In this document: positions 46,363-57,220 of the stretch, piece after piece
How the letters are laid out: each line of letters opens with the position of its first letter
How positions within the stretch are numbered: position 1 is the stretch's first letter
Source: Dyella sp. C9
GTDB taxonomy: Bacteria; Pseudomonadota; Gammaproteobacteria; Xanthomonadales; Rhodanobacteraceae
NCBI RefSeq assembly: GCF_003332825.1
Contig: NZ_QIRF01000005.1
Location: 92,158-156,157, forward strand
Direction of reading: 5' to 3'
Length of the DNA stretch: 64,000 nt
Notes under the pieces: model-generated
The model's input: the letters and a program-made list of their open reading frames with translations, nothing else
Databases searched by the model: none
Told to the model about the DNA's origin: nothing
Position numbers and translations under genes: made by a program

Positions 46363-47367
46363 ATGAACCGTCCGGCACAAGTCCCCACGACCTCGCTGAC
46401 GCTGTTTCGACGCGCGGCCTGGCTGTGCCTGCTCGGCATCCTGTTCTCGCTGGTGGCGCCGCTGCCGGCCTGCTCGCAAGAACCGCCCGCCACCTCGGAA
46501 AGCCGCGACAACGCCTGGTGGACGGGCCCGATGCTGGCCAATTCGGCCGAGACGCTGCCCACCGGCCACATCCTTGCCGAGCCCTACCTGTACGACATCA
46601 GCTCGCGGGGCTCGGACAGCTTCGGCTCGCGTACCTACCTGCAATACGGCCTGGCCAACGACTTCACCGTGGGAGTGATCCCGGTGTTCGACTACAACCG
46701 CGTGAGCGGCGGTCCCGACAGCGATGGCGTGCAGCTGGGCGACACCACCTTCTCCGCGCAGTACCGCCTGCACCGGTTCCAGGAGGGCAGCTGGGTGCCC
46801 ACCGTGGCGCTCCAGTTGCAGGAAACCGTGCCCACCGGCCGTTACGACCAACTTGGCAACCGTCCGGCCAACGGCATGGGCGCCGGCGTCTACACCACGT
46901 CCATCGGCATCAACACGCAGACCTACCTGTGGCTGCCGAACGGACGCATCCTGCGCGTGCGCTTCAACGTGTGGGCCAACTTCTCCGGGCGTACCAACCT
47001 GCACGGCGTGAGCGTCTACGGCACCGGCATGGGCTTCAGCGGCAACGTGCGTCCGGGCAACAGCTACTCCGCCGATACCGCGTTCGAGTACAGCCTGACC
47101 CGGCGCTGGGTGCTCGCGCTCGACCTGCTGTTTACCCATAACTGCAACACCGTGGTCAGCGGCAACACCACCGACCCGGGTGGCGAACCGTTTCCGCAAG
47201 GCGTGCGCACGCACAGCGGCAGCAGCAACGCGGTGGGCTTTGCTCCCGCCTTGGAATACAGCTGGACGCCGAACATCGGCGTGCTGCTGGGTACGCGCGT
47301 GATCCTCGACGGCCACGGCACGACGGGCTCGATCACGCCCGCCATCGCGCTGAACTACGTCCACTGA
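46363..47367 (+). CDS. Outer-membrane transporter-like protein (phenol meta-pathway MetA/SphA-like family)
   Basis: It has 334 residues from MNRPAQVPTTSLTLFRRAAW; an in-frame TTG lies 9 bases upstream. An N-terminal signal sequence ends near ACSQ, which also resembles a lipobox. The body is beta-rich with alternating aromatic/polar strands and motifs such as LPTGHILAEPYLYDI, QLGDTTFSAQYRL and VGFAPALEYSWTPNIGVLLG. It matches the putative MetA-pathway outer-membrane channel family; substrate unknown. Controlled by the divergent MocR-type regulator by inference. Confidence 0.72.
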   Translation: MNRPAQVPTTSLTLFRRAAWLCLLGILFSLVAPLPACSQEPPATSESRDNAWWTGPMLANSAETLPTGHILAEPYLYDISSRGSDSFGSRTYLQYGLANDFTVGVIPVFDYNRVSGGPDSDGVQLGDTTFSAQYRLHRFQEGSWVPTVALQLQETVPTGRYDQLGNRPANGMGAGVYTTSIGINTQTYLWLPNGRILRVRFNVWANFSGRTNLHGVSVYGTGMGFSGNVRPGNSYSADTAFEYSLTRRWVLALDLLFTHNCNTVVSGNTTDPGGEPFPQGVRTHSGSSNAVGFAPALEYSWTPNIGVLLGTRVILDGHGTTGSITPAIALNYVH

Positions 47368-47390
47368 AACGTCGAACCCGGAGGTCCCCC

Positions 47391-48149
47391 GTGAAGCTCT
47401 CCCCGCTGTTCGCCACCTTTGCCTTCGCCTTGCTGCTGCCGATCGGCCTCAGCCGTGCGCAGCAACCACCCGACTACATCGCCCGCGCCATCGGCGACGG
47501 CAGCCGGCCGGCTGACGACCGCGCCCAGGATCCTCATCGCAAGCCCGCCCAGGTGCTGGATTTCACCGGCGTGAAGCCAGGCCAGGTGGTAGTGGACCTG
47601 ATGCCGGGCTCCGGTTACTACACGCGCCTGCTCAGTCTCATCGTCGGGCCCACCGGCAAGGTCTACGCGCTGCAGCCGGTGGAGATGGACAAGGCCGCGC
47701 CGAAGGGCCTGCAAAGCCTGCATGGCTTTGCAGGCACCGCGCCGTACGCAAACGTGCAGGTGCTGGTGGAACCGATAAGCCAGCTGCGACTGCCCGAACG
47801 CGTCGACCTGATCTTCACCTCGCAGAACTATCACGACCTGCACGACCCGTTCATGGGTTCGCCGGACATGGCGACGCTGGACCGCACGCTCTACGCGGCG
47901 CTCAAACCCGGCGGCACCTTGCTCGTGCTCGACCATGCCGCCGCGGCAGGCAGCGGCACCCGCCGCACCGACGACCTGCATCGCATCGATCCGGCCGCGG
48001 TGAAAAGCGAACTCGCCGCCGCCGGTTTTCGTTTCGACGGCCAGAGCGATGCGCTGCGCAACCCCGCCGACGATCACACGCTGGGCATCCGCGATCCATC
48101 CATCCGCGGCGACACCGACCGCTTCGTGCTGCGCTTCCGCACGCCCTGA
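47391..48149 (+). CDS. Exported SAM-methyltransferase-fold protein (COG4798-like)
   Basis: It has 252 residues with GTG start and GGAGG 6 bases upstream. A clear signal peptide (MKLSPLFATFAFALLLPIGL, cleavage near SRAQ) precedes a class I methyltransferase-like fold. Motif I is VVDLMPGSGYYTRLLSLIVG, the post-I region GKVYALQPVE, a later strand PERVDLIFTSQNYHDL, and motif III-like ALKPGGTLLVLDH. SAM is not known to be abundant in the periplasm, so the function is unclear. It is 23 bp behind the porin-like gene. Confidence 0.8.
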   Translation: MKLSPLFATFAFALLLPIGLSRAQQPPDYIARAIGDGSRPADDRAQDPHRKPAQVLDFTGVKPGQVVVDLMPGSGYYTRLLSLIVGPTGKVYALQPVEMDKAAPKGLQSLHGFAGTAPYANVQVLVEPISQLRLPERVDLIFTSQNYHDLHDPFMGSPDMATLDRTLYAALKPGGTLLVLDHAAAAGSGTRRTDDLHRIDPAAVKSELAAAGFRFDGQSDALRNPADDHTLGIRDPSIRGDTDRFVLRFRTP

Positions 48150-48229
48150 ACCGACGCGCTAGGATGGCCCGATGAACCCGGCGCACAACCGGGTTCCACG
48201 CCATCGTCGTCACCAGGGTGGGATTGCAT

Positions 48230-48700
48230 GTGAGCAAACAACCGCGGGAACTGCTGAAGGCGGCCGACATCGAGGCCATGGAAGCCACGGTCAGCGTGCA
48301 TACGCTGAACCCCAATGGCGTGCGCCATCGCAAGTCGCTCGGCGATGCCACAGGCCTGAGCCAGATCGGCGTGCACCACATCACGCTGATGCCGGGCCAC
48401 GACTCCAGCGAGTACCACCGGCACCGGTACGAGGAAGAATGCGTGTACGTGCTCAGCGGCCATGGCAGCGCCATGGTCGACGGTCATCACCATGACATCG
48501 GCGAGGGCGACTTCCTCGGCTTCGCGCGCAACGGGCCTGCGCATGTGGTGACCAACACGGGCAAGTCGCCGCTGGTGCTGCTGGTGATGGGCCAGCGACT
48601 GGAACACGACGTCTGCGACTACCCGCACCGCGGCCTGCGCCTGTACATCAACGGCAAGCAGGAAGACCTGGTCGACATCGCGGCCATCCAGGACGGCTGA
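48230..48700 (+). CDS. Cupin-domain protein
   Basis: Small single-cupin protein of about 156 residues (GTG at 48230; an in-frame GTG at 48218 would add four). Cupin motif 1 is EYHRHRYEEECVYVLSGHG and motif 2 GDFLGFARNGPAHVVTNTG, giving a His/Glu metal site. No signal peptide. Possible sugar or acid isomerase/binding role; not assignable. In line with the porin-methyltransferase genes and the acyl-CoA dehydrogenase, which starts 48 bp later. Confidence 0.82.
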   Translation: MSKQPRELLKAADIEAMEATVSVHTLNPNGVRHRKSLGDATGLSQIGVHHITLMPGHDSSEYHRHRYEEECVYVLSGHGSAMVDGHHHDIGEGDFLGFARNGPAHVVTNTGKSPLVLLVMGQRLEHDVCDYPHRGLRLYINGKQEDLVDIAAIQDG

Positions 48701-48748
48701 GCGCCTCACGCGCCTATACTGGCCGGAGCCATCCGACGAGGGCCGATC

Positions 48749-50395
<1,647 letters not shown>

Positions 50396-50452
50396 GCACG
50401 GGACGGCGCCAGCGGCTAAAATGCGCGCCTCCCCACCTTGCGATCATCGACC

Positions 50453-50944
50453 ATGCAGCATCTGACCATCGTCACCACCGGCGGCACCATCGACAAGATC
50501 TATTTCGACGACAAGTCGGACTACAAGATCGGCGCGCCGCAGATCGGCGAGATCCTCGGTCAGCTCGGCGTGGCCTTCCAGTTCGATGTGATCCCGATCC
50601 TGCGCAAGGACAGCCTGCACATCACCGACGAGGACCGTGCGCTGATCCGTTCCACCATCGAGGCGCAGCCGCATCGCCACGTGCTGGTGACGCACGGCAC
50701 CGACACCATGGTCGAGACCGCACGCGAACTGGCCAACATCAAGGGCAAGGTGATCGTGCTCACCGGCGCGCTGAATCCCGCCCGCTTCCAGGGCTCGGAC
50801 GCGGTGTTCAACATCGGCTGTGCCGTTGCCGCCGTGCAGACCCTGCCCGATGGCGTCTACATCACCATGAACGGTCGCGTGTGGGATCCGGCCAAGGTGC
50901 GCAAGAACCGCGACGCCAACCGCTTCGAGGAAGCCAACGGCTGA
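50453..50944 (+). CDS. Half-length asparaginase-like protein (N-terminal domain only)
   Basis: It has 163 residues from MQHLTIVTTGGTIDKIYFDD. It carries both asparaginase I/II signatures, TTGGTIDK with the nucleophile Thr and LVTHGTDTMVETAREL with the second Thr-Asp pair. The roughly 150-residue C-terminal domain of a 330-residue asparaginase is absent. The frame ends cleanly and a strong bidirectional terminator follows, so this is probably a genuine short family rather than a decayed gene. Activity on Asn is uncertain. Confidence 0.82.
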   Translation: MQHLTIVTTGGTIDKIYFDDKSDYKIGAPQIGEILGQLGVAFQFDVIPILRKDSLHITDEDRALIRSTIEAQPHRHVLVTHGTDTMVETARELANIKGKVIVLTGALNPARFQGSDAVFNIGCAVAAVQTLPDGVYITMNGRVWDPAKVRKNRDANRFEEANG

Positions 50945-50967
50945 TCGACCTCGCCCCACGGCAAAAC

Positions 50968-51007
50968 ACCACAGGCCCCGGCATCGCTGCCGGGGCCTGT
51001 GGTTTTT
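50968..51007. terminator. Strong bidirectional terminator
   Basis: A 15-16 bp perfect stem (CCACAGGCCCCGGCA with its complement) with a TCGC loop. T5 follows on the plus strand (51003-51007) and T4 on the minus strand (50963-50966). It ends the asparaginase-like (+) and PPK2 (-) transcripts. Confidence 0.9.
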
Positions 51008-51023
51008 GGGGGAGCACGGCGAC

Positions 51024-52151
51024 TCAACCGAACAGTGCGCGCCCCACGATCAACGGATCGGCCAGCCCGACTGCCTGGCGATGGCCATTGGCGTACGGCA
51101 ACCGGTTGAGTACGTGGCGCATGGCATTGAGGCGTGCCCGCTTCTTGCAGTCGGAACGGATCACGATCCACGGCGAGTCCGCCGTGTCGGTACGGGCGAA
51201 CATCGCTTCCTTGGCCTGCGTATAGGCGTCCCACTTGTCCAGCGAGGCAAGATCCACCGGGCTGAGCTTCCACTGCTTGAGCGGATGCAGCTTGCGCTCG
51301 GCAAAACGCCGGCGCTGCTCGCCCTGGCTTACCGAGAACCAGAACTTGAACAGGTGGATGCCGCTGGACACCAGGTGCTTCTCGAACTCCGGCACCTGTC
51401 GCATGAAGTCGTCGTACTCACTGGGCGTACAGAACCCCATGACGTGCTCCACGCCGGCACGGTTGTACCAGCTGCGGTCGAACAGCACGATCTCGCCCGC
51501 AGTGGGCAGGTGCTGTACATAACGCTGGAAATACCACTGGCCGCGCTCCGATTCGGTGGGCTTTTCCAGCGCCACCACGCGCGCGCCGCGCGGGTTGAGA
51601 TGCTCCATGAAACGCTTGATGGCGCCGCCCTTGCCGGCCGCGTCGCGCCCTTCGAACAGGATCACCACGCGCTCGCCGCTCTCGCGCACCCATGCCTGCA
51701 GCTTCAGCAGCTCCACCTGCAGGCGGTACTTCTGCTTCTCGTAATTGCGGCGGGACATCTTGTTTCGGTACGGGTACTCGCCCTTGCGCCATCCGGCCGA
51801 AAGCTCATCGTCCGGATGGCGGTGGCCGGCCCGCAGGTTGGGGTCACCTTCCAATACAAGGTTGCGCAGGCGGACCGCGTCATCCGGCGCCAGCCCGTCG
51901 AGGATGGTACGCACGCCATCGATGACGGCGTCCGCATCCGGTGCAGCCTGCGCCACGATGTCGTGCACGCTGGCGGCCAGTTGTTCCCCGGCCGAGTCGA
52001 TGGCCTCCTGGACGGTGCGCCGTTCCGGATCCGGCGCCTTGAGGGCTGGGCGACTCCGCGGTTCGGCCGCGGCATCAGGCTCGGCGACAGGGCCCGTCTG
52101 GCTGTCGAGCCCGTTCGGAAAAGGCACAACGGGAGGATTGGGAGACGGCAT
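51024..52151 (-). CDS. ppk2: Polyphosphate kinase 2, copy 2 (long form)
   Basis: It has 375 residues with a Pro/Ala-rich and helical N-terminal extension of about 115 residues before the kinase domain. Walker A is FEGRDAAGKGGAIKRFMEHL, the lid FDRSWYNRAGVEHVMGFC, then QWKLSPVDLASLDKWDAY. It resembles class I PPK2, which phosphorylates NDP with polyphosphate. GAGGTG upstream of the start. Follows sufT and a DUF465 gene on the same strand. Confidence 0.93.
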   Translation of the reverse strand: MPSPNPPVVPFPNGLDSQTGPVAEPDAAAEPRSRPALKAPDPERRTVQEAIDSAGEQLAASVHDIVAQAAPDADAVIDGVRTILDGLAPDDAVRLRNLVLEGDPNLRAGHRHPDDELSAGWRKGEYPYRNKMSRRNYEKQKYRLQVELLKLQAWVRESGERVVILFEGRDAAGKGGAIKRFMEHLNPRGARVVALEKPTESERGQWYFQRYVQHLPTAGEIVLFDRSWYNRAGVEHVMGFCTPSEYDDFMRQVPEFEKHLVSSGIHLFKFWFSVSQGEQRRRFAERKLHPLKQWKLSPVDLASLDKWDAYTQAKEAMFARTDTADSPWIVIRSDCKKRARLNAMRHVLNRLPYANGHRQAVGLADPLIVGRALFG

Positions 52152-52204
52152 CGCGTCACCTCATGGCAATGGACAAGAAGGACAGCGCCGAGGTGGCGCA
52201 CGAA

Positions 52205-52423
52205 TCAGGATGCGGAGGCGCGACGCAGGATGCTGTAGAGCTGATCCTTGAGCAGCAGCTTTTCCTTCTTCAGCTGCTCGATCGCGAAGTCGCCGGCGGG
52301 GACCGCGCCGGACTCCATGTTCTTGATGGCCTGGTCCAGCGTGTTGTGGCGGTGGAACAAGCGCGAGAAGTGAGGATCCTCGCCCTTCAGCTGGGTGATC
52401 AGCTCGCGGAACTCAGGAAACAT
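52205..52423 (-). CDS. YdcH/DUF465 family small protein
   Basis: It has 72 residues from MFPEFRELITQLKGEDPHFS, with the DUF465 pattern FHRHNTLDQAIKNME and LKKEKLLLKDQLYSILRR; entirely alpha-helical, probably coiled coil. Function unknown. It sits between sufT-like and ppk2 genes, 53 bp before the latter. Confidence 0.85.
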   Translation of the reverse strand: MFPEFRELITQLKGEDPHFSRLFHRHNTLDQAIKNMESGAVPAGDFAIEQLKKEKLLLKDQLYSILRRASAS

Positions 52424-52539
52424 GAAGGCTCCAGTGGTTAAGTCAGACTGCGTTGCGCAGTCTGGCGCCCCCTGGAGCTGAACGTTTTGATCTGTATCGG
52501 TTCGCTGCGACCCTGTTTGTGGCCGCAACGTGCGATGCC

Positions 52540-53097
52540 TCAGAGCATGCCGGTTTCGAGCTTGGCGATGTCCGACATCATCGAGTGGTTCCACGGCGGA
52601 TCGAACACCAGATCCACGTCCGCCTCGATTACCGTGGGAATCAGTTCGAGCTTGGTGCGCACGTCGTCGACCAGGATGTCGCCCATGCCGCAGCCGGGGG
52701 CGGTCAGGGTCATCTTCACGTATACCTTGCGCTGGTCCGGCGCGGGGTGTTCCAGGGTGACGTCGTAGACCAGGCCCAGCTCGACCACGTTGATCGGGAT
52801 CTCCGGGTCGAACACGGTGCGCAGTTGCAGCCACACCAGGGCTTCGACGTCGGCGTCGCTGGCGTCCGCCGGCAGCTCGATCGGCGGCGGCGGCTCCTTG
52901 CCCAGCGCGTCGGCGTCGTTGCCGGCGATGCGGAACAGGTTACCTTCCACGTACACGGTGAAGCTGCCGCCCAGCGCCTGGGTGATATAGCCCACCTGGC
53001 CGGCGGGCAGGTTCACCGTTTCGCCCTGCGGCACCATGACCGCCTGGCAGTCACGCTCCAGGGTAAAAGGCTCGCTGCTAAGACTGAAACCGCTCAT
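52540..53097 (-). CDS. sufT: SufT-like Fe-S cluster assembly protein (MIP18/DUF59 family)
   Basis: It has 185 residues from MSGFSLSSEPFTLERDCQAV; Met codons 4 and 9 residues upstream are possible alternatives. The C-terminal half is a DUF59 domain with DPEIPINVVELGLVYDV and LTAPGCGMGDILVDDV, whose Cys is the conserved reactive residue. SufT aids Fe-S maturation. The rest of the suf operon is not adjacent. A 9 bp hairpin (52444-52464) follows in the gap before the DUF465 gene. Confidence 0.9.
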   Translation of the reverse strand: MSGFSLSSEPFTLERDCQAVMVPQGETVNLPAGQVGYITQALGGSFTVYVEGNLFRIAGNDADALGKEPPPPIELPADASDADVEALVWLQLRTVFDPEIPINVVELGLVYDVTLEHPAPDQRKVYVKMTLTAPGCGMGDILVDDVRTKLELIPTVIEADVDLVFDPPWNHSMMSDIAKLETGML

Positions 53098-53300
53098 GCC
53101 GAATCTCATCGATGGGCGCGGCAAGGGACCGCACCGAACTGCCTATTATGCCGCGTGGCGGCCAGGCATGCCTGCGAGATCAGGCCAGTCGGGCCCAATC
53201 TCAAGGGCCTCGGGGCAGCCGACGCGCAGGCCGCGCTATGATGGGGGTTTTACGCTAGAGAAGAACCCGTGCCCGCAGCCCTGCTCCTTTCTGCTCTTTC

Positions 53301-53741
53301 ATGAACGCTCGGGTCGCGTTCTCCTGGCTACTGGCGCTGGTCAGCGCACTGGTGCTGGGCCTCGCCGCCGGCGCCGTGTGGATGGTTCCCACGCTCTACC
53401 TGCAGCGCGCCCTGCCGTGGCTGGCGCTGCCGATCGGCTGGTTGCTGGGCAAGGCGCTGTGCGGCTGGGTACGCCCGGCCGGCGCGGGAACGGCCCTGCT
53501 GGCCGCGCTGGCGACCCTGGTGGCGGCTTTCTACGTCAACCTGCTGACCGCCGGCGCGCGTATCGCCGGGTTGATGGGACTGGGCCTGATCGATGCGTTG
53601 CGCACGGCCGGCTTCGGCCTGCTGCTGCAGTTGGCCCGGCTCGGGGCGATGACGCCGGACTATATCTGGTACGCCATCGGCATGGCCCTGGCGGCCGTGG
53701 CCGCCGGCCGCGCCAGGCCGCCGGCCAAGACCGGCGGCTGA
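53301..53741 (+). CDS. Hypothetical membrane protein
   Basis: It has 146 residues with about four hydrophobic helices (FSWLLALVSALVLGLAAG; LPWLALPIGWLLGKAL; LLAALATLVAAFYVNLLTAG; IWYAIGMALAAVAAG) and a basic C-terminus. I do not recognise the family. The gene is convergent with pntB, leaving only 7 bp, and divergent from sufT across about 200 bp. Codon use matches its neighbours, so it is likely real. Confidence 0.7.
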   Translation: MNARVAFSWLLALVSALVLGLAAGAVWMVPTLYLQRALPWLALPIGWLLGKALCGWVRPAGAGTALLAALATLVAAFYVNLLTAGARIAGLMGLGLIDALRTAGFGLLLQLARLGAMTPDYIWYAIGMALAAVAAGRARPPAKTGG

Positions 53742-53748
53742 ATCCGGC

Positions 53749-55178
<1,430 letters not shown>

Positions 55179-55179
<1 letters not shown>

Positions 55180-55484
55180 CAGTGGGTCTCCTTGCTGACG
55201 GCAGGCTTGCTGGACTTGAACATCTCCAGCATGCGCTCGGTGACCACGTAGCCACCGGCGGCGTTGCCGGCACCCAGCAGGACGCCCAGAAAGCCAATGA
55301 CCAGCTCGAAGGTGGTCTGGGCATGGCCTAGCGCTATCATGGCGCCCACCAGCACAATGCCGTGAATGAAGTTCGAACCGGACATCAACGGCGTGTGGAG
55401 AATCACCGGTACCCGGGCGATGATCTCGTACCCCGTGAAAGCGGCCAGCATGAAGATGTAAAGCGCCAGGAACCCGTCGATCAT
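55179..55484 (-). CDS. pntAB: NAD(P) transhydrogenase subunit alpha, membrane part
   Basis: It has 101 residues with three membrane helices (FLALYIFMLAAFTGYEIIAR; HTPLMSGSNFIHGIVLVGAM; FELVIGFLGVLLGAGNAAGG), the dIIa segment of transhydrogenase encoded as a separate gene. GGGAGGGG precedes the start. It is coupled to pntB by a TGATG stop-start overlap. The gene immediately upstream is not pntAA but the divergent sigma factor. Confidence 0.93.
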
Positions 55485-55577
55485 GACCCCTCCCTGCCAG
55501 GACATCGTTGTACACGCATCATACGGGCGTGGGTCAACCCGTGCGAGCCTTGAGCGTTGATGCACAAGGACGTACCG

Positions 55578-56207
55578 ATGGAGTCGCAGCATGCCCGATC
55601 CGGCGAAGCGGACGATGACGCCATGAGCAGCGTCGTCTCCACCCTCGATGCCGACCTGCTTGCCGAAGATGTCCGCGCGGTGCCCGCCTCGATGGATGCC
55701 TTCCTGGCGCAGGTGGAGCGTCGCGCCTTCCGCATGGCCGAGCTGAACCTCGGCCATCGTGAGGACGCGCTGGACGCCGTGCAGGACGCCATGCTCCGGC
55801 TGGTCAAGCATTACAGCGACAAGCCCGCACAGGAATGGACGCCGCTGTTCTGGGGCATCCTGCGCCGGCGCATCGTGGATCTGCAGCGCCGCCGCAAGGT
55901 GCGCTCGATCATGGTGGGCTGGCTGGGCGGCAGGGATGAGGATGGCGACGAGCTTCCCGCCTGGGAGCCGCCCGACAACTCTCCGGGCCCCCTGGAAAGG
56001 TTGCATGATGCACAGTCGTACGCGGATATGGCAGCGGCCGTGAAACTGCTGCCCCAGCGCCAGCGCGAAGCTTTCATGTTGCGTGTGCTGGAAGGCCTGG
56101 ATGTGGCGGAAACCGCCCAGGCCATGGGCTGTTCGGAAGGGAGCGTAAAAACACACCTGTCGCGCGCGCTGCAACGTCTGCGCGACCAACTGGAGGACTG
56201 GCGATGA
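55578..56207 (+). CDS. ECF-type RNA polymerase sigma factor
   Basis: It has 209 residues from MESQHARSGEADDDAMSSVV (AAGGA 7 bases upstream; later Met codons possible). Sigma region 2 is about 55-120 (REDALDAVQDAMLRLVKHYS) and region 4 about 160-207 (LPQRQREAFMLRVLEGLDVA and CSEGSVKTHLSRALQRLRDQ). It overlaps the next gene by 4 bp. This sigma-DUF3619-DUF3106 arrangement is seen in Beta- and Gammaproteobacteria. The signal and target promoters are unknown. Confidence 0.88.
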   Translation: MESQHARSGEADDDAMSSVVSTLDADLLAEDVRAVPASMDAFLAQVERRAFRMAELNLGHREDALDAVQDAMLRLVKHYSDKPAQEWTPLFWGILRRRIVDLQRRRKVRSIMVGWLGGRDEDGDELPAWEPPDNSPGPLERLHDAQSYADMAAAVKLLPQRQREAFMLRVLEGLDVAETAQAMGCSEGSVKTHLSRALQRLRDQLEDWR

Positions 56208-56590
56208 ACGCGCCTGAGAACCACCTGGAACGCCGTGCCCGCGAGCTTTACCGCGAGGCCGCACGTCAGCTCGACCCATCGACGGCCGCACGCCTGCGCG
56301 CAGCCCGTCGTGCGGCGCTGGCCGGCGCGGAGGGTTCGACTTATGCCCAGCGACTGCTGCAGCTGCTGCTGCCGGCGGGCGCCTTTGCGGCCATCGCCTT
56401 TGCGGCCCTGATGCTGTCCTCCCCGGCCCAGGGACCGACGGCAGCGTCGCCGGTAAGCGCAGCCTCCACCCCGTCGGAAGCCGACAACGAGTTGCCACCG
56501 GACGCCATGGCAGCCGATCCTGCGCTGTACCAGAACATGGACTTCTATGGCTGGCTCGCCAAGAACGGTAATAGCCAGGCGAGTCGTTGA
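56204..56590 (+). CDS. DUF3619-like membrane protein, probable anti-sigma partner
   Basis: It has 128 residues. A basic helical N-terminus (LERRARELYREAARQLDPST) is followed by one membrane helix (LLLPAGAFAAIAFAALML, about residues 48-68), a Ala/Ser/Pro linker and a conserved-looking end with NMDFYGWLAKNG. Single-pass topology, tight coupling to the sigma gene (ATGA overlap) and size suggest an anti-sigma role. No zinc-binding HxxxCxxC motif is present, so this is inference. Confidence 0.75.
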   Translation: MNAPENHLERRARELYREAARQLDPSTAARLRAARRAALAGAEGSTYAQRLLQLLLPAGAFAAIAFAALMLSSPAQGPTAASPVSAASTPSEADNELPPDAMAADPALYQNMDFYGWLAKNGNSQASR

Positions 56591-57180
56591 TGATGCGTCG
56601 AAGTCGGTTTTTGTACGCGTTGCTCCTCGTCAGTGCGCTGGGAAGCTTCGCCTCCACCTCGTACGCGCAGAATTTTCCGCCGCCACCGCCCCCACCCGGG
56701 GGCCCGGGCATGGGACCCCCCCCCGGATTCCCGCCCGGCCCGCCGCCGTCGCCGCGCCCCTGGCAGAGCCTGACGCCCGCCGAGCGCGAGATGCTGGCCC
56801 CGCTGGCCGACAAGTGGAACAGTTTTCCGCCTGATCGCCAGGCGCGCATGCTCCAGCGTGCACGCGAGTGGAACTCGCTGCCGCCGGAACAGCGTGCCGA
56901 GATGCGCCAGCGCATCGAGCAGTGGCAGAAGATGACCCCGCAGCAGCGCGAGCAGGCCCGGGAGAACACCCGCCGCTTCCAGGAGCTGCCGCCGGCCGAG
57001 CGCGAACGGCTGCATGCCGCGTTCCAGCATTTCCAGCAGCTGCCGCCGGACCAGCGCCAGGAACTGATGCGCCAGTGGCACGAGGAAATGCACGACGCGC
57101 CGCCACCATTCGGCGGCCCGCATGGCCCGGGCCCGCATGGCCTGCCGCCCGAGTTTCCGCCCGGACCGCCGCGGCACTGA
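56590..57180 (+). CDS. DUF3106-like exported repeat protein with six 18-residue repeats
   Basis: It has 196 residues from MMRRSRFLYALLLVSALGSF, signal peptide ending near SYAQ. A Pro/Gly-rich stretch (about 29-57) comes next. From Trp58 six back-to-back 18-residue units follow (residues 58-165), each starting W or F with a consensus like WNSLPPEQRAEMRQRIEQ. A second Pro/Gly/His-rich tail ends the protein. It starts on the stop of the anti-sigma-like gene (TGATG). Probably a helical periplasmic protein; the function is unknown. Confidence 0.82.
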   Translation: MMRRSRFLYALLLVSALGSFASTSYAQNFPPPPPPPGGPGMGPPPGFPPGPPPSPRPWQSLTPAEREMLAPLADKWNSFPPDRQARMLQRAREWNSLPPEQRAEMRQRIEQWQKMTPQQREQARENTRRFQELPPAERERLHAAFQHFQQLPPDQRQELMRQWHEEMHDAPPPFGGPHGPGPHGLPPEFPPGPPRH

Positions 57181-57182
57181 AG

Positions 57183-57209
57183 AAAAACCCCGCTGACGCG
57201 GGGTTTTTT
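57183..57209. terminator. Bidirectional terminator between DUF3106-like gene and pntAA
   Basis: AAAAACCCCGC-TGAC-GCGGGGTTTTTT: an 11 bp stem with T6 on the plus strand and T5 on the minus strand. On the minus strand it lies directly behind pntAA, so pntAA transcripts should stop before reaching pntAB-pntB. Confidence 0.9.
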
Positions 57210-57220
57210 GTAGCTGCCGG

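Noticed and set aside
52444..52464. Hairpin CAGACTGCG/CGCAGTCTG after sufT as a terminator
   Set aside because: No T-run and a 3-base loop; too weak to list as a separate terminator, so only mentioned with sufT.
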